Numbered from the stretch's first letter, positions 34,768-43,248 are shown. The stretch is DNA of 64,000 bases from Candidatus Roizmanbacteria bacterium CG02_land_8_20_14_3_00_36_15 (GCA_002780795.1 PEUF01000045.1:35939-99938), one strand, 5' to 3'. Numbers and translations are program-made. Notes: a model not told the origin generated them from the letters alone.

Positions 34768-35982
34768 ACTGGCAAAAACTACCGCCAGGAGGAAAAGATT
34801 TTGATTAAGAGTGAGCCAATAGTGGTCGAAAAAACCGGTAAAGAGTATGGATAGGAAGATTAAAAGACTATTTTTGTAAACAGCCTTGATAAAAGATCGG
34901 CTTAGATAAATAATTAGTCCGCTAGTTAATATTCCCCACTGACTGATAAAAAGAAGAAAAATATTATGGACCGGTTGATTAAGAAATGTAGGAAAATTTT
35001 GTAATAGTTGGTTTTGAGCCACTAAATAGTTGCCGGCACCGACGCCAAAAAAGAAGTTTTGACTAATAATAACTAAAGAATTTTTAATCAGCCAGTAGCG
35101 TTTTTCCAGGGAAAGAGGATCAGACTTAATGGTGAGGAAAATAAGACCAACTGTTGACAGGGTGATAAGCCGGGCGCATAGGCAGAACAAGCATTTTTTA
35201 TTTAGTTTTTGTTTAGTTAGATAGTAACTAAAAGACAAAACCAAGCAGGATAAAATCGCTATCTTAGAAAAAGACAAGAAAACCAGCATTGAGCTAATAA
35301 ATAAAAAAATACTTTTTAAAAAGTTTTCTTGACGGAATTTTCTATTGGTTACGACAAAAAAATATAACAGAAGATAAAAACCGGCCAGAGAGTTAGGGTG
35401 AGAAAAAGTGCCGTAAGGACGCAGGACCTCAATTCCTTGCCAAGAGGCCTTGGCCACGGCTGGGGTAGAAAGAGAGAGATAACGTTCTCCTAAATAATAA
35501 AAAACACCTTGAAGCGAATGTCGATTTATAACTTGTAAAACAACCAATAACAACTGCATTAATCCGCCTACAGTTAAAGCCAGGAGATAGGGACGCGGTT
35601 TTAAACTCCGTGTTCGAAAAATAATAAAAACCAATAAAAACTCTGCCACCTTAATATATTGATAAATGGAAGTTATTTTTGACTGCGAGAATACTAGATT
35701 CGTAGCAATCAAAATTAAAAACAGAAATATTAAAGAACGTTTTTTTTTAACAGCGCGGACGACGATTTGATAGTTCAAAATTCCCAACATCAAAATTAAG
35801 AAATCGAGCCAATAAACCGTTGGAGCCAGATAATCGACGCGCACACCGGAAAGATAAGAAGACGGGAGAAAAAAATGCTTGCCAAATTGAGTGGGAAGAA
35901 AAAAGATAAACAAAAATAACACCACGTTGTTAAATTGTTTTATTGTTACCTTGATGAATTTTTTATTTAACCATGTAGCCAT
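34762..35982 (-). CDS. O-antigen ligase/polymerase-like membrane protein
   Basis: A 406-residue protein with about eleven membrane segments and a large external loop (about 165-200). The Wzy_C-type features are VLRPYGTFSHPNSLAGFYLLLYFF and GVGAGNYLVAQ with a following QPVHNIFLLFISQWG. The family transfers or polymerises lipid-linked glycans on the outer face of the membrane. It is followed downstream by the hup/DUF5667 unit and preceded by EndoQ on the same strand. Confidence 0.75.
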   Translation of the reverse strand: MATWLNKKFIKVTIKQFNNVVLFLFIFFLPTQFGKHFFLPSSYLSGVRVDYLAPTVYWLDFLILMLGILNYQIVVRAVKKKRSLIFLFLILIATNLVFSQSKITSIYQYIKVAEFLLVFIIFRTRSLKPRPYLLALTVGGLMQLLLVVLQVINRHSLQGVFYYLGERYLSLSTPAVAKASWQGIEVLRPYGTFSHPNSLAGFYLLLYFFVVTNRKFRQENFLKSIFLFISSMLVFLSFSKIAILSCLVLSFSYYLTKQKLNKKCLFCLCARLITLSTVGLIFLTIKSDPLSLEKRYWLIKNSLVIISQNFFFGVGAGNYLVAQNQLLQNFPTFLNQPVHNIFLLFISQWGILTSGLIIYLSRSFIKAVYKNSLLIFLSILFTGFFDHYWLTLNQNLFLLAVVFASL

Positions 35983-36001
35983 GTAGCAATGTGATAATTA
36001 A

Positions 36002-37363
36002 TTAAAATAGGGTTGGTTGTTTTTCCTCCGGTAATTTTTCTTCGCCTGGCTGATTATTGCCACCAAATATTTTTACCTTTCCGAACACCCCATCATATCC
36101 TGGATCGACAAAAACCCGCCTTTTCCTAATAATTTCTATCGCTTGACGTAATTTTTGTCCGGCATGAGACTCAATCTGCTCCAGAGGTTGTTTGAGAAGG
36201 ATGTCAAACTCAGGGGCAAATTCTGAGGTGAGCCTTTCGTAATCGGCCAAAGCTCTGGTTGGTGAACCATTGTTAACTTCGGTTAGTGTTTCAATCAACT
36301 GAACAATGGAAACAAACGGTTTACGCCTTTGTTCTTTGTCGTAAACAAAAACCAATCCGGACTTATTTTCTAAAAACTTAAGATCAGAGTGATCATAGAT
36401 TTTTTCTGACAACTGGATAACCCGATTTTCAACACCGATGGTCAGCGGTTTTTTACAGACAGGACAGATGATGCCATTTTTTTTGACCTCGGCCGGTGAG
36501 TAGCGGAGGTTACAATTGCGGTGGCCTGACCAATGATATTTTCCTTCTTCAGGGAAAAATTCGATCGTATAACCAATCTTCAATTTTCCACCCGGTTTTT
36601 GTTTAATAGCATCGGTAATATCGCCATAAGAAAAATTTAAAATTTGAAATTTGAAATTTGAAATTGTGTTCGGAACAAACACCGTGGCCTCACGACCAAT
36701 CTTTGGACCAGAATGGGCGTCGGAAAAAGAGACAATCGAGCGATTTTTTAAATCATCAATCTGCCAGTTCATAATCGGATCAGAGGAAAGCCCGGTTTCC
36801 ACGGCATAAATATGTTTGCTCATTTCACCAAAACATTCTTCAATTGAGTCAAATCCCGACTTAGAACCATACAGGGAGAACCACGGTGTCCAGACATGAC
36901 AGGGGATAAAGAAGGCTTTTTCATCGATTGATAAAACCATTTCCAACAGATTTTTTGAAGATATTCCCAGGATTGGTCGGCCGTCAGCCAACAAATTTGC
37001 TCCTTTTTCCTCCAGGGCTTTAACAATTTTTTCACAGGTTTTAATCGATGGTGAAAAGATTAAGTTGTGAACACGGCGTTGTTTGTCGCCCTGTGAGTAG
37101 ATGCTGGAAATCTCAACAGAAAGCAGAAAATAAACCTCAGCGTCGCTGTCAAAAGGCTTTTTTTTCAAGCTAAAAATTCCTGGTGCGACCTCTATTAAAT
37201 TTTGTGTTATTTCTCTAAACCATAAAGGATGAGTCCAGTCGCCGGTCGCCATAAGCAGAATACCTTTCTTACCTGCCCAGCGAGCAATCTCCGCCAAATC
37301 CATACGTTGAGAGACGGCGCGGGAATATTTCGAATGGAGATGAAGGTCGGCAATGATCTGCAT
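36002..37363 (-). CDS. Endonuclease Q (PHP-domain DNA repair nuclease)
   Basis: A 453-residue protein. The PHP domain begins DLHLHSKYSRAVSQRMDL with metal-binding His and Asp, continues with TGDWTHPLWF, IPCHVWTPWFSLYG and SFSDAHSGPKIGRE, and is followed by a zinc-binding domain (CNLRYSPAEV...CPVCKKPL). This is the EndoQ/TIGR00375 arrangement, and EndoQ cuts next to deaminated bases such as uracil and hypoxanthine. The family is known from archaea and some bacteria. An AT-rich repeat at 36632-36666 adds NFKFQILNF to the protein between the two domains. Confidence 0.8.
   Translation of the reverse strand: MQIIADLHLHSKYSRAVSQRMDLAEIARWAGKKGILLMATGDWTHPLWFREITQNLIEVAPGIFSLKKKPFDSDAEVYFLLSVEISSIYSQGDKQRRVHNLIFSPSIKTCEKIVKALEEKGANLLADGRPILGISSKNLLEMVLSIDEKAFFIPCHVWTPWFSLYGSKSGFDSIEECFGEMSKHIYAVETGLSSDPIMNWQIDDLKNRSIVSFSDAHSGPKIGREATVFVPNTISNFKFQILNFSYGDITDAIKQKPGGKLKIGYTIEFFPEEGKYHWSGHRNCNLRYSPAEVKKNGIICPVCKKPLTIGVENRVIQLSEKIYDHSDLKFLENKSGLVFVYDKEQRRKPFVSIVQLIETLTEVNNGSPTRALADYERLTSEFAPEFDILLKQPLEQIESHAGQKLRQAIEIIRKRRVFVDPGYDGVFGKVKIFGGNNQPGEEKLPEEKQPTLF
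36632..36666 (-). repeat. AT-rich intergenic-type repeat inside endoQ
   Basis: Three copies of AATTTGAAA-type words, like those in the intergenic elements, code for ISNFKFQILNF in the EndoQ interdomain region without a frame shift. Confidence 0.5.
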
Positions 37364-37372
37364 GAAGTAATT

Positions 37373-38218
37373 TTAACAGAAAGATGGTGAAGTTTTTTTA
37401 TCGGCATAGTAATTAGCAACGAGCCAAGAATAGACAATTAAGGAAACTATTATAACTCCGTTAACCACCATTGGTGAATTGACAAAATTTTCCAGGAAAA
37501 TAATTTTCGGCACCGGCCAGTTATGGTAAATATTGATAAAATAAACCAAAGAAAAATAAAAAAAAGCCTTAAGAAATTTTTTATCTTTTAATCCAACCAC
37601 AAGAAGAAAGGGTAAAGCTTGTTGGAGGTGGCGCTCATGCATTTTGCTGAAAAACAATAAGTACAAAGACAGTAAGATAAAAAAAAGAGGGATTGACTCG
37701 ATCTGCCCGAAGTAGCTACTATTGTAAAAAAAGCCTGGATTAAAAAGAATAAAAGAAACGGCCGCGAGTGGGCCAAAAATATTATTTTTGTCCTTTTTCA
37801 TCCTGATCCAGCGATAGATTAAAACAACCAAAGCAAGGTCAAAAAACACGGCCGGTAATTTCATAAAGCCTGCTAAAGCCTGCCGTTTTTCAAGGAAGAT
37901 AACCAGCTTTGAAGGGAAGAGCGGCAGCCAAAGATTAACCCGCCAGGTAGCTTTGAAAACAAATTGATACAGACCATAGGCAATGATAAACAGAAAGATG
38001 GCTAAGGGTGGATAGTTGGGGTAGGTGGTAGTAAAGCGTTCAACCTGAGCTCGCTCATAAAAGCCGGGCAAACCATATTTAATCGCCTCTTTGGCCCAAA
38101 CGATGTGGTTATTGACGTCAAAACCAAAGTCAAGAAAAAGAAGAATCAGGCGAAGTGTTAACCCCAAAATAATAATTTGAGTCAATCGAGACGGTTTTTT
38201 CCCAAAAAAACTCATCAT
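37373..38218 (-). CDS. Polytopic glycosyltransferase-like membrane protein
   Basis: A 281-residue protein starting at the Met pair at 38218, with about seven membrane segments. LFLDFGFDVNNHIVWAKEAIKYG near the N-terminus, the TTYPNYPPLAIFLF motif and SSYFGQIESIPLFFILL are typical of lipid-linked-sugar mannosyltransferases of the GT-C superfamily, where the FGQ/ESI element follows the catalytic Asp region. It is shorter than most, possibly by loss of a central loop near residue 215. The acceptor is unknown. Confidence 0.6.
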   Translation of the reverse strand: MMSFFGKKPSRLTQIIILGLTLRLILLFLDFGFDVNNHIVWAKEAIKYGLPGFYERAQVERFTTTYPNYPPLAIFLFIIAYGLYQFVFKATWRVNLWLPLFPSKLVIFLEKRQALAGFMKLPAVFFDLALVVLIYRWIRMKKDKNNIFGPLAAVSFILFNPGFFYNSSYFGQIESIPLFFILLSLYLLFFSKMHERHLQQALPFLLVVGLKDKKFLKAFFYFSLVYFINIYHNWPVPKIIFLENFVNSPMVVNGVIIVSLIVYSWLVANYYADKKTSPSFC

Positions 38219-38294
38219 ATAATTGTAACAAAGAAGGTAACCGTACGGACAATAATTTTTAATTATTTTTTTAACATCTGCTAAAATAATCTCA

Positions 38295-38744
38295 ATGAAG
38301 ATTATCAATCGAAAGTTTCACCGAGATTATCAGGAACTGGAAAAATATGAGGCTGGGATTGTTTTGACAGGGGCCGAAGTTAAGGCGGTTCGCCAAGGCC
38401 GGCTTAAACTCAACGACTCCTTCATTAAAATTATCGGCGGTGAAGTTTATTTGGTTAATGCCCAAATTCCGGTTTATCAGTACGCTAGGGCCGCAGGCTA
38501 CGACGATAAAAGAACCAGAAAATTATTAATGCACAGCAAAGAAATTCTTAGATTAAAAACCAAAATCCAAGCGGCGGCTGGATTGACAGTAGTGCCCATT
38601 TCTTGTTATAATAAGCACGGGGTTTTGAAGCTTGAAGTGGCTCTAGCTAAAGGAAGAAGTACGATTGGGAAGAAGAGGTTGGAAAAGGCAAGAGACATTA
38701 AGAGAGAACAACAAAGAGAAGTAAAAGAATATGTGAAAAACTAA
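38295..38744 (+). CDS. smpB: SsrA-binding protein SmpB
   Basis: A 149-residue SmpB with the N-terminal NRKFHRDYQELEKYEAGIVLTGAEVKAVRQG and C-terminal AKGRSTIGKKRLEKARDIKREQQREVK tail that enters the mRNA channel. It binds tmRNA for trans-translation. The tmRNA gene follows 90 bp downstream on the same strand. Confidence 0.96.
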   Translation: MKIINRKFHRDYQELEKYEAGIVLTGAEVKAVRQGRLKLNDSFIKIIGGEVYLVNAQIPVYQYARAAGYDDKRTRKLLMHSKEILRLKTKIQAAAGLTVVPISCYNKHGVLKLEVALAKGRSTIGKKRLEKARDIKREQQREVKEYVKN

Positions 38745-38794
38745 GAGGCTTACTAATTTATTTGTATTTGTAAACTCTTTGATAAAAGGGTTTA

Positions 38795-38838
38795 CCCCTT
38801 AAAAAAATTATTAAATATTTAATAATTTTTTTAAGGGG
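38795..38838. repeat. Perfect 44-bp palindrome abutting tmRNA
   Basis: Positions 38795-38816 are the exact reverse complement of 38817-38838, with CCCC/GGGG ends and an AT core. The right-hand GGGG forms the first four bases of mature tmRNA. Confidence 0.9.
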
Positions 38839-39224
38839 ATGACAGGCATCGACGGGAAAATTGCACTTTTATAAATGGTGAGAGCGGACTTGTCCGTTAA
38901 ACAGGAAAAAACAACTGATAAAGATAATTTATCAGCGGAGGAAGCTTACTTCTTGGCTTATGGCAGGCGCGAGCTTGCTTTTGTTCAAACTGTAAACTAA
39001 ATCCCTCTCTTTGGGTTTTCTTCGATTCAACCTAAAGAGGGAAAACCAATCGGAGTAGGACGAAGAAAATTTTTCGGTTATATTCGGAGTCGACAAAACA
39101 TAACCGGCGGTTTAATGAGGTTTGTTTATTTTCCAATTTAAACACGAGACAAAAATAATCTATCTCTCACTAAACGTTTTTAGAGGTGCTTTCTCGGACC
39201 CGGGTTCAACTCCCGGCATCTCCA
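38835..39224 (+). ncRNA. ssrA: tmRNA (SsrA)
   Basis: A 390-base RNA. The 5' GGGGATG pairs with the 3' CATCTCC to form the acceptor stem, and a T-arm (GGACCCGGGTTCAACTCCCGG) precedes it. No CCA is encoded. The tag reading frame most likely starts at GAT (38917) and ends at TAA (38998-39000), giving a 27-residue tag that begins DKDNLSAEEAYF and ends ELAFVQTVN. That is longer than the usual 8-15 residues and lacks the -ALAA end. The pseudoknot stem CCCTCT/AGAGGG (about 39003-39050) follows the tag. Confidence 0.9.
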
Positions 39225-39230
39225 CACTTT

Positions 39231-39316
39231 GCTCTTTATTTTCAATAAAGAGCTCCGCGTGGCAAGCCACCTTGTAGCTCTTTGATATTCTCAAAGAGCG
39301 TAGAGTGGTAAGCCAC
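39231..39316 (+). repeat. Two tandem copies of a 46-bp double-hairpin module
   Basis: Each unit has a GCTCTTT...AAAGAGC hairpin (39231-39253 and 39277-39299) and a GTGG(C/T)AAGCCAC hairpin (39259-39270 and 39305-39316). The inner stem bases differ between copies (ATT/AAT against GA/TC) but stay paired. Confidence 0.7.
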
Positions 39317-39409
39317 ACCATATTGTTATTCCCAACTATTATTTTAGAAGCGAAGTGTGCCCCTAACGTAGTTTGAGCGAAGCGGGAAAAATAATAGTAA
39401 AATTACTTT

Positions 39410-39871
39410 ATGTTAGATGAGGGCCAAAAATTAATCGCAGAACCAACCCCTATTGATTCAAATTTTCTTACAACCGCCTTTATTCAGAGTAAAAATATAC
39501 CATGGCCAACTCGTATACACTCAGGAAAACATTTTGGAAACTTACCATAATTGGTGATCAGATCGCCGTAACACACTATGTGAACGTTAATGTATCTCCT
39601 AAGTGAGAAAGATATCTATGCCACAGCAAAAGCATCGGGTTTATTAAAAGAGAAAACTCGCGGAAGCAAGCTTATTAAAATTATTGATATTGACCCACCA
39701 CATTTAGTGGATTTGCTAAAAATATTTAGAACACCAGCTTTTAAAGAAAAATGGTTATTAGTCAATAATTTCTTTGTAGACATCATTCTTCCGTCCGGTT
39801 TTTTGCAGATCTCTTTTCACTATCTCAGGGTCAGCCCCTTGATAGTCTTTTTCATCGCCAATTTTTCCTAG
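39410..39871 (+). pseudogene. Gene fragments of unknown origin
   Basis: Two short plus-strand frames. The first (39410-39550, about 46 codons) starts MLDEGQKLIAEP and ends HFGNLP. The second (from 39590) has a plausible part YLLSEKDIYATAKASGLLKEKTRG...LVDLLKIFRTPAFKEKWLL, then runs into the reverse side of a nitroreductase gene from 39758, where its sense is lost. I recognise no family. They look like debris left by an insertion or deletion after the tmRNA gene. Confidence 0.35.
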
Positions 39872-40354
39872 AGCGACTAAAACGAATGGTTTTAATGGGT
39901 CGGGTATGGAAAATAATTTTTTAGCTTTATTGCAATCAAAACTACCAATTTGTCTACAATAGTAACCTAGGCTTTGGGCCTGCAGTACGAGGGAAATGAC
40001 TGAAGCGCCCAAATCATAAAGAGCCCAGCGGTTAATAATATCTTCGGGCTCGGTCGGATCATAACAGGCGATGATAATGACGGGCGCCGATTTAGCCCAG
40101 CTGTTTCTTTCGGGAAGACAGGAAATGATCTTGGCGTAAGCATTCGCTCCTTTTCTGATTAGGCAATAATACCAGGGCTGGTTGTTTCTTCCAGAAGGAG
40201 CCAGTCTGGCCGCCTCAAAAATGCTGCGTAAATCCTTATCAGACACCTCTTTTGAAGAGAAAACTCTAGGACTAAAACGTTTTTGGACAGGTTCAATCAC
40301 TGGAAATTTAGGCCGAGGCGATCGGACACCAATTATTTTTTTGAGAATATCCAT
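39758..40354 (-). CDS. Nitroreductase-family flavoprotein
   Basis: A 198-residue protein starting MDILKKIIGVRSPRPKF. RFSPRVFSSKEVSDKDLRSIFEAARLAPSGRNNQPW is the FMN-binding nitroreductase signature, and VALGKIGDEKD ends the family domain. It uses NAD(P)H to reduce nitro or quinone compounds; the natural substrate is unknown. A second nitroreductase is encoded at 46544. Confidence 0.85.
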   Translation of the reverse strand: MDILKKIIGVRSPRPKFPVIEPVQKRFSPRVFSSKEVSDKDLRSIFEAARLAPSGRNNQPWYYCLIRKGANAYAKIISCLPERNSWAKSAPVIIIACYDPTEPEDIINRWALYDLGASVISLVLQAQSLGYYCRQIGSFDCNKAKKLFSIPDPLKPFVLVALGKIGDEKDYQGADPEIVKRDLQKTGRKNDVYKEIID

Positions 40355-40397
40355 ACAGGATAAGCAAATTATATCAGGTTTAGATATAATCAAGACG

Positions 40398-40697
40398 ATG
40401 GAACAACGTCAGCATAAATACTATGTTTACACCTTACTTTGTCTGCGGGACCTCGAGATCTATACCGGTTTAACCACCGACTTAAAAAGAAGGTTGTTTG
40501 ACCATAGTCGAGGCTTGGTTGATTCTCCAAAGATTAAGATTCCCTTTAAGCTGATATACTACGAATACTTTATTAGTCTTGAAGACGCCAAAGCCAGGGA
40601 AAAGTTTTTAAAAAGTAATGTTGGCAGAGCTCAGCTGAAAGACTCGCTAAAGAAAACACTTCGTGACCGGCGCAGTATGCCTTATAGAATGTTTTAA
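40398..40697 (+). CDS. GIY-YIG nuclease-superfamily protein
   Basis: A 99-residue protein with YYVYTLLCLRDLEIYTGLTTDLKRRLFDH, where YVY and YTG stand for GIY and YIG, followed by an Arg in the next helix and the ISLEDAKAREKFLKS motif of the UvrC/YhbQ-type single-domain family. These are small DNA nucleases of uncertain role. It starts at 40398, since the upstream reading overlaps the nitroreductase gene. Confidence 0.85.
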   Translation: MEQRQHKYYVYTLLCLRDLEIYTGLTTDLKRRLFDHSRGLVDSPKIKIPFKLIYYEYFISLEDAKAREKFLKSNVGRAQLKDSLKKTLRDRRSMPYRMF

Positions 40698-40772
40698 TCC
40701 GCGCGGCTTTATCTTGACAAGCAAGGTAAGTTTAAAATAGGATAGAATAGATGGGGGGGTGATAAAAAGAAT

Positions 40773-40958
40773 ATGGATAAAAAGTGGAGTCATTATCTTC
40801 ACAAACACACAAAGATGATTACGACGGTGGTAGTCATCGTTTTTTTATTTTTGGCCGCAGGTGAATATTACCTATTTCGAAAAGTAATGTATGTCAACAA
40901 AATGGTTTCCGAAGGATTTATGCAGGTTAAAGAAGAGATAAAAAACTTACGGAAATAG
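40773..40958 (+). CDS. Small single-TM protein
   Basis: A 61-residue protein with one membrane segment (about 15-35, MITTVVVIVFLFLAAGEYYLF) and a charged C-terminal helix. A strong GGGGGGGTGA ribosome-binding site lies 14 bp upstream, which supports real translation. Function unknown. Confidence 0.55.
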   Translation: MDKKWSHYLHKHTKMITTVVVIVFLFLAAGEYYLFRKVMYVNKMVSEGFMQVKEEIKNLRK

Positions 40959-40961
40959 ACG

Positions 40962-41318
40962 TTAACTCTGCATGAAAAATAATTGCCACCACTGTTGCCA
41001 ATTGGGAAGCGGCGTAGGAGTGATTATCGTCGGTGTTGGCGTCGGCGGCGGTAAGATTATCGCCACCTCATCCGGCCGGGCTAAATTAAGTTTGTTGCGG
41101 ATAGTCTTTTCCAACTCGTAAAAATCACTTTTTTTAAGAATCTCGGTCTGCAAGGTGAGTTTTTTCTTTTTTTCCTTTTCCACTTCACTCTTAAACCTCT
41201 TAAGAAAGGCAATGCGGTTTTGATAGTTAACAACGTTTCTTATTAATGAGGAAGAGAAAAAAATTATTAAGAAAATTAAAAAAATGTTTTTCAACCAACG
41301 CATGTTCTTATTATACAA
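40962..41318 (-). CDS. FtsB/DivIC-like septum protein
   Basis: A 118-residue protein with an N-terminal membrane segment (IFLIFLIIFFSSSLIRNVV), a coiled coil (NRIAFLKRFKSEVEKEKKKKLTLQTE), the DFYELEKTIRNKLNLARPDEVAII motif typical of the FtsB/DivIC family, and a Pro/Thr-rich C-terminus. The family joins the divisome. Met6 (41303) is an alternative start. Confidence 0.75.
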   Translation of the reverse strand: MYNKNMRWLKNIFLIFLIIFFSSSLIRNVVNYQNRIAFLKRFKSEVEKEKKKKLTLQTEILKKSDFYELEKTIRNKLNLARPDEVAIILPPPTPTPTIITPTPLPNWQQWWQLFFMQS

Positions 41319-41358
41319 TTAACCGATTAACAGATTAACAAGTTGACGAATTAATGGA

Positions 41359-41799
41359 TTATTTTGTTAGCAAGTTGATAACGGTAATAATTCTTGAAGT
41401 CTCCGCTTTAAATTTTAGTTGTTTGACGCAAAGACCGATAATTGCCTTTGGGTTTTTTTGGCAAAGAGCTTGATTTCCGGCAATAATTTTTTTTATTTCT
41501 TTCTTTAACTCCTCATCAGATAGTTGTTTGGGTAGATATGCGGAGACGATTTCTAACTCGGTTTTTGATTGGTTGACCATCTCTGGCCGGCCGGCCTTTT
41601 CCGCCGCCTCAAGCGTTTCTTTTATTTCTTTTACTTGTTTTTGTAAAACCTCAATGGTTTGTTCATCGGTTAACTCTTTCTGTTTAGAGATCTCTTGATT
41701 CTGGATTTTTGCTAAAATATAGCGTAAGATATTTAATTTGGTTCGGTCGCCGGCTTTTAAAGCCTGAATTTGATCTTGTTTAATTTTCGCTTTTATCAT
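41359..41799 (-). CDS. GatB/YqeY domain protein
   Basis: A 146-residue YqeY-family protein starting at 41799 (MIKAKIKQDQIQALKAGDRTKLNILRYILAKI). EKAGRPEMVNQSKTELEIVSAYLPKQLSDEELKKEI is the conserved core. The family is related to the tRNA-binding tail of GatB; its own role is not established. The longer upstream reading overlaps another gene and is not used. Confidence 0.85.
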   Translation of the reverse strand: MIKAKIKQDQIQALKAGDRTKLNILRYILAKIQNQEISKQKELTDEQTIEVLQKQVKEIKETLEAAEKAGRPEMVNQSKTELEIVSAYLPKQLSDEELKKEIKKIIAGNQALCQKNPKAIIGLCVKQLKFKAETSRIITVINLLTK

Positions 41800-41857
41800 T
41801 TTTTTATTATATACTAATTCGTTTTTAAAATTAAAGCGAAGGGCGACAAACGATTTT

Positions 41858-42247
41858 ATGAAAATTACTAAAAAAACAGACATTTTTAATTTAATGACCG
41901 AGCTCAAAAGTCTTCTTGATCACAAACCCTCCCATGATCAGATGATAAAGGAAGTCCAGATGATGAGTTTTAAAATCAGACCGGTGGCGGGGGATATCTC
42001 GCTTTTAAACTTTAAAAATCAGCAGCTGATCGAAGTCCTTTGGGGACTGGGTAAAATCGACGATTTTTTTAGGAAAGAGTTTCGTCGGTTACGCATCCAT
42101 GAAAAAAAAACTTTTTTTAAACTAGTTGGCCAAATGAGGGGAAAACTGGAGACTCAGCTGAATAAAATTAATTTCAGGAAACCGATAGAAACGCCTCAGG
42201 CGATTGAAATGGAAATTGTTAAAGAGTACCCCCGAAAAAAAAATTAA
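41858..42247 (+). CDS. Helical hypothetical protein
   Basis: A 129-residue, highly charged and helical protein (FNLMTELKSLLDHKPSHDQMIKEVQMM; QLIEVLWGLGKIDDFFRKEFRRLRIHE). I recognise no family. It is followed 20 bp later by an exonuclease-like gene, so the two may work together. Confidence 0.5.
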   Translation: MKITKKTDIFNLMTELKSLLDHKPSHDQMIKEVQMMSFKIRPVAGDISLLNFKNQQLIEVLWGLGKIDDFFRKEFRRLRIHEKKTFFKLVGQMRGKLETQLNKINFRKPIETPQAIEMEIVKEYPRKKN

Positions 42248-42267
42248 CCCGTCGCCGAATAGCTCAT

Positions 42268-42846
42268 ATGAGAAAATTTCCCGTTGTTTTAGATCTGGAA
42301 ACTAAGTATACATTTCGAGAATATGACGACCCGAAAAAACTGGGAATCACCGTCGTCTCTATTTATGAATATGGGAAAGACCGGTCCGAGGTTTTTTTAG
42401 AGAAAGAACTAAATAAACTTTTTCCCATTCTTGAAGCTGCTTCTTACCTGATTGGTTTTAATATTCGCAGTTTTGATCTGCAAGTTTTACAGAGTTATTA
42501 TCCGGGGCGGGTTGATCAGTTTGCCACCTTTGACATTCTTGATGACATTAAAGAAAAGCTCGGCCGGCGATTAGCCCTTAACGATATTGTCTCGGCGACT
42601 CTAGGAAAAAAGAAGACAGGCCACGGTTTGTTGGCGATCGACTATTATAAAGAAGGGAAAATTGATAAGTTAAAACAATATTGTCTCGACGACACGTTGT
42701 TAACCAAAGAGATATTCGAATTTGGAGTAAAAAAAGGTGAGATTTATTATTTTGACCCGGCAGGAAAAGCAACTATAAAAGTTGACTGGAAAAAATATTT
42801 AGAAGAAAACGGAGAAAACAATGTTTCTTTAACGCTACCATTTTAA
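42268..42846 (+). CDS. RNase H-like 3'-5' exonuclease (DEDD)
   Basis: A 192-residue protein. FPVVLDLETKYTF holds the first Asp and Glu, LIGFNIRSFDLQVLQ the second Asp, and KLKQYCLDDTLLTKEIF the last Asp of the DEDD superfamily (YprB/RNase_H_2 type). It probably degrades single-stranded DNA or RNA from 3' ends. Confidence 0.75.
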   Translation: MRKFPVVLDLETKYTFREYDDPKKLGITVVSIYEYGKDRSEVFLEKELNKLFPILEAASYLIGFNIRSFDLQVLQSYYPGRVDQFATFDILDDIKEKLGRRLALNDIVSATLGKKKTGHGLLAIDYYKEGKIDKLKQYCLDDTLLTKEIFEFGVKKGEIYYFDPAGKATIKVDWKKYLEENGENNVSLTLPF

Positions 42847-42880
42847 TACCCTTATTTTTCTATCGTGTTATAATGTTTTT

Positions 42881-43228
42881 ATGAAAGATTGTCGTCGGTG
42901 TTTTTTAGTTTTTATTTTTGTTTTACTCTCTGTTATCTGCGGTTACTTTTTTTTTCAAAACTACCAACTAAAAAAACAGATAAAAGATTTTCAACCAGTA
43001 CTTTTTCCCAGTAGTTCGCCTTTCCCCACCGGTCGTGTATCGCCCCCACCGTCGGAGAGAGATAGTAAAGAGAGTTGTAAGTTTCGCCCCCAAGTTTGTA
43101 CCATGGAGTGTATTAACCCACCGCCCTACATCTGTGGTTCAAACGGAAAATCATACTGTAGTCCTTGTCAGGCCTGCGCCGATGAAGAAGTTCAGTGGTT
43201 TCGAAAACAAAATCAGCCATGTCAATAA
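42881..43228 (+). CDS. Secreted Kazal-like cysteine-rich protein
   Basis: A 115-residue protein with an N-terminal membrane anchor (8-27), a Pro/Ser-rich spacer and a Cys-rich end: CKFRPQVCTMEC, then PPPYICGSNGKSYCSPCQACADEE and a last C. The CGSNGKSY spacing matches the CGxDGxTY core of Kazal protease-inhibitor domains. It would be exposed outside the cell. Kazal-like domains do occur in bacteria, but the target is unknown. Confidence 0.6.
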   Translation: MKDCRRCFLVFIFVLLSVICGYFFFQNYQLKKQIKDFQPVLFPSSSPFPTGRVSPPPSERDSKESCKFRPQVCTMECINPPPYICGSNGKSYCSPCQACADEEVQWFRKQNQPCQ

Positions 43229-43248
43229 TTTATCTGAAAGTGGGAAAT

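Noticed and set aside
39590..39871. 93-codon plus-strand gene
   Set aside because: Its second half is the reverse of the nitroreductase gene and loses protein character; only the first half might be a remnant.
40182..40397. Longer N-terminus for the GIY-YIG protein
   Set aside because: The extension is the reverse side of the nitroreductase gene; the ATG at 40398 fits the family length.
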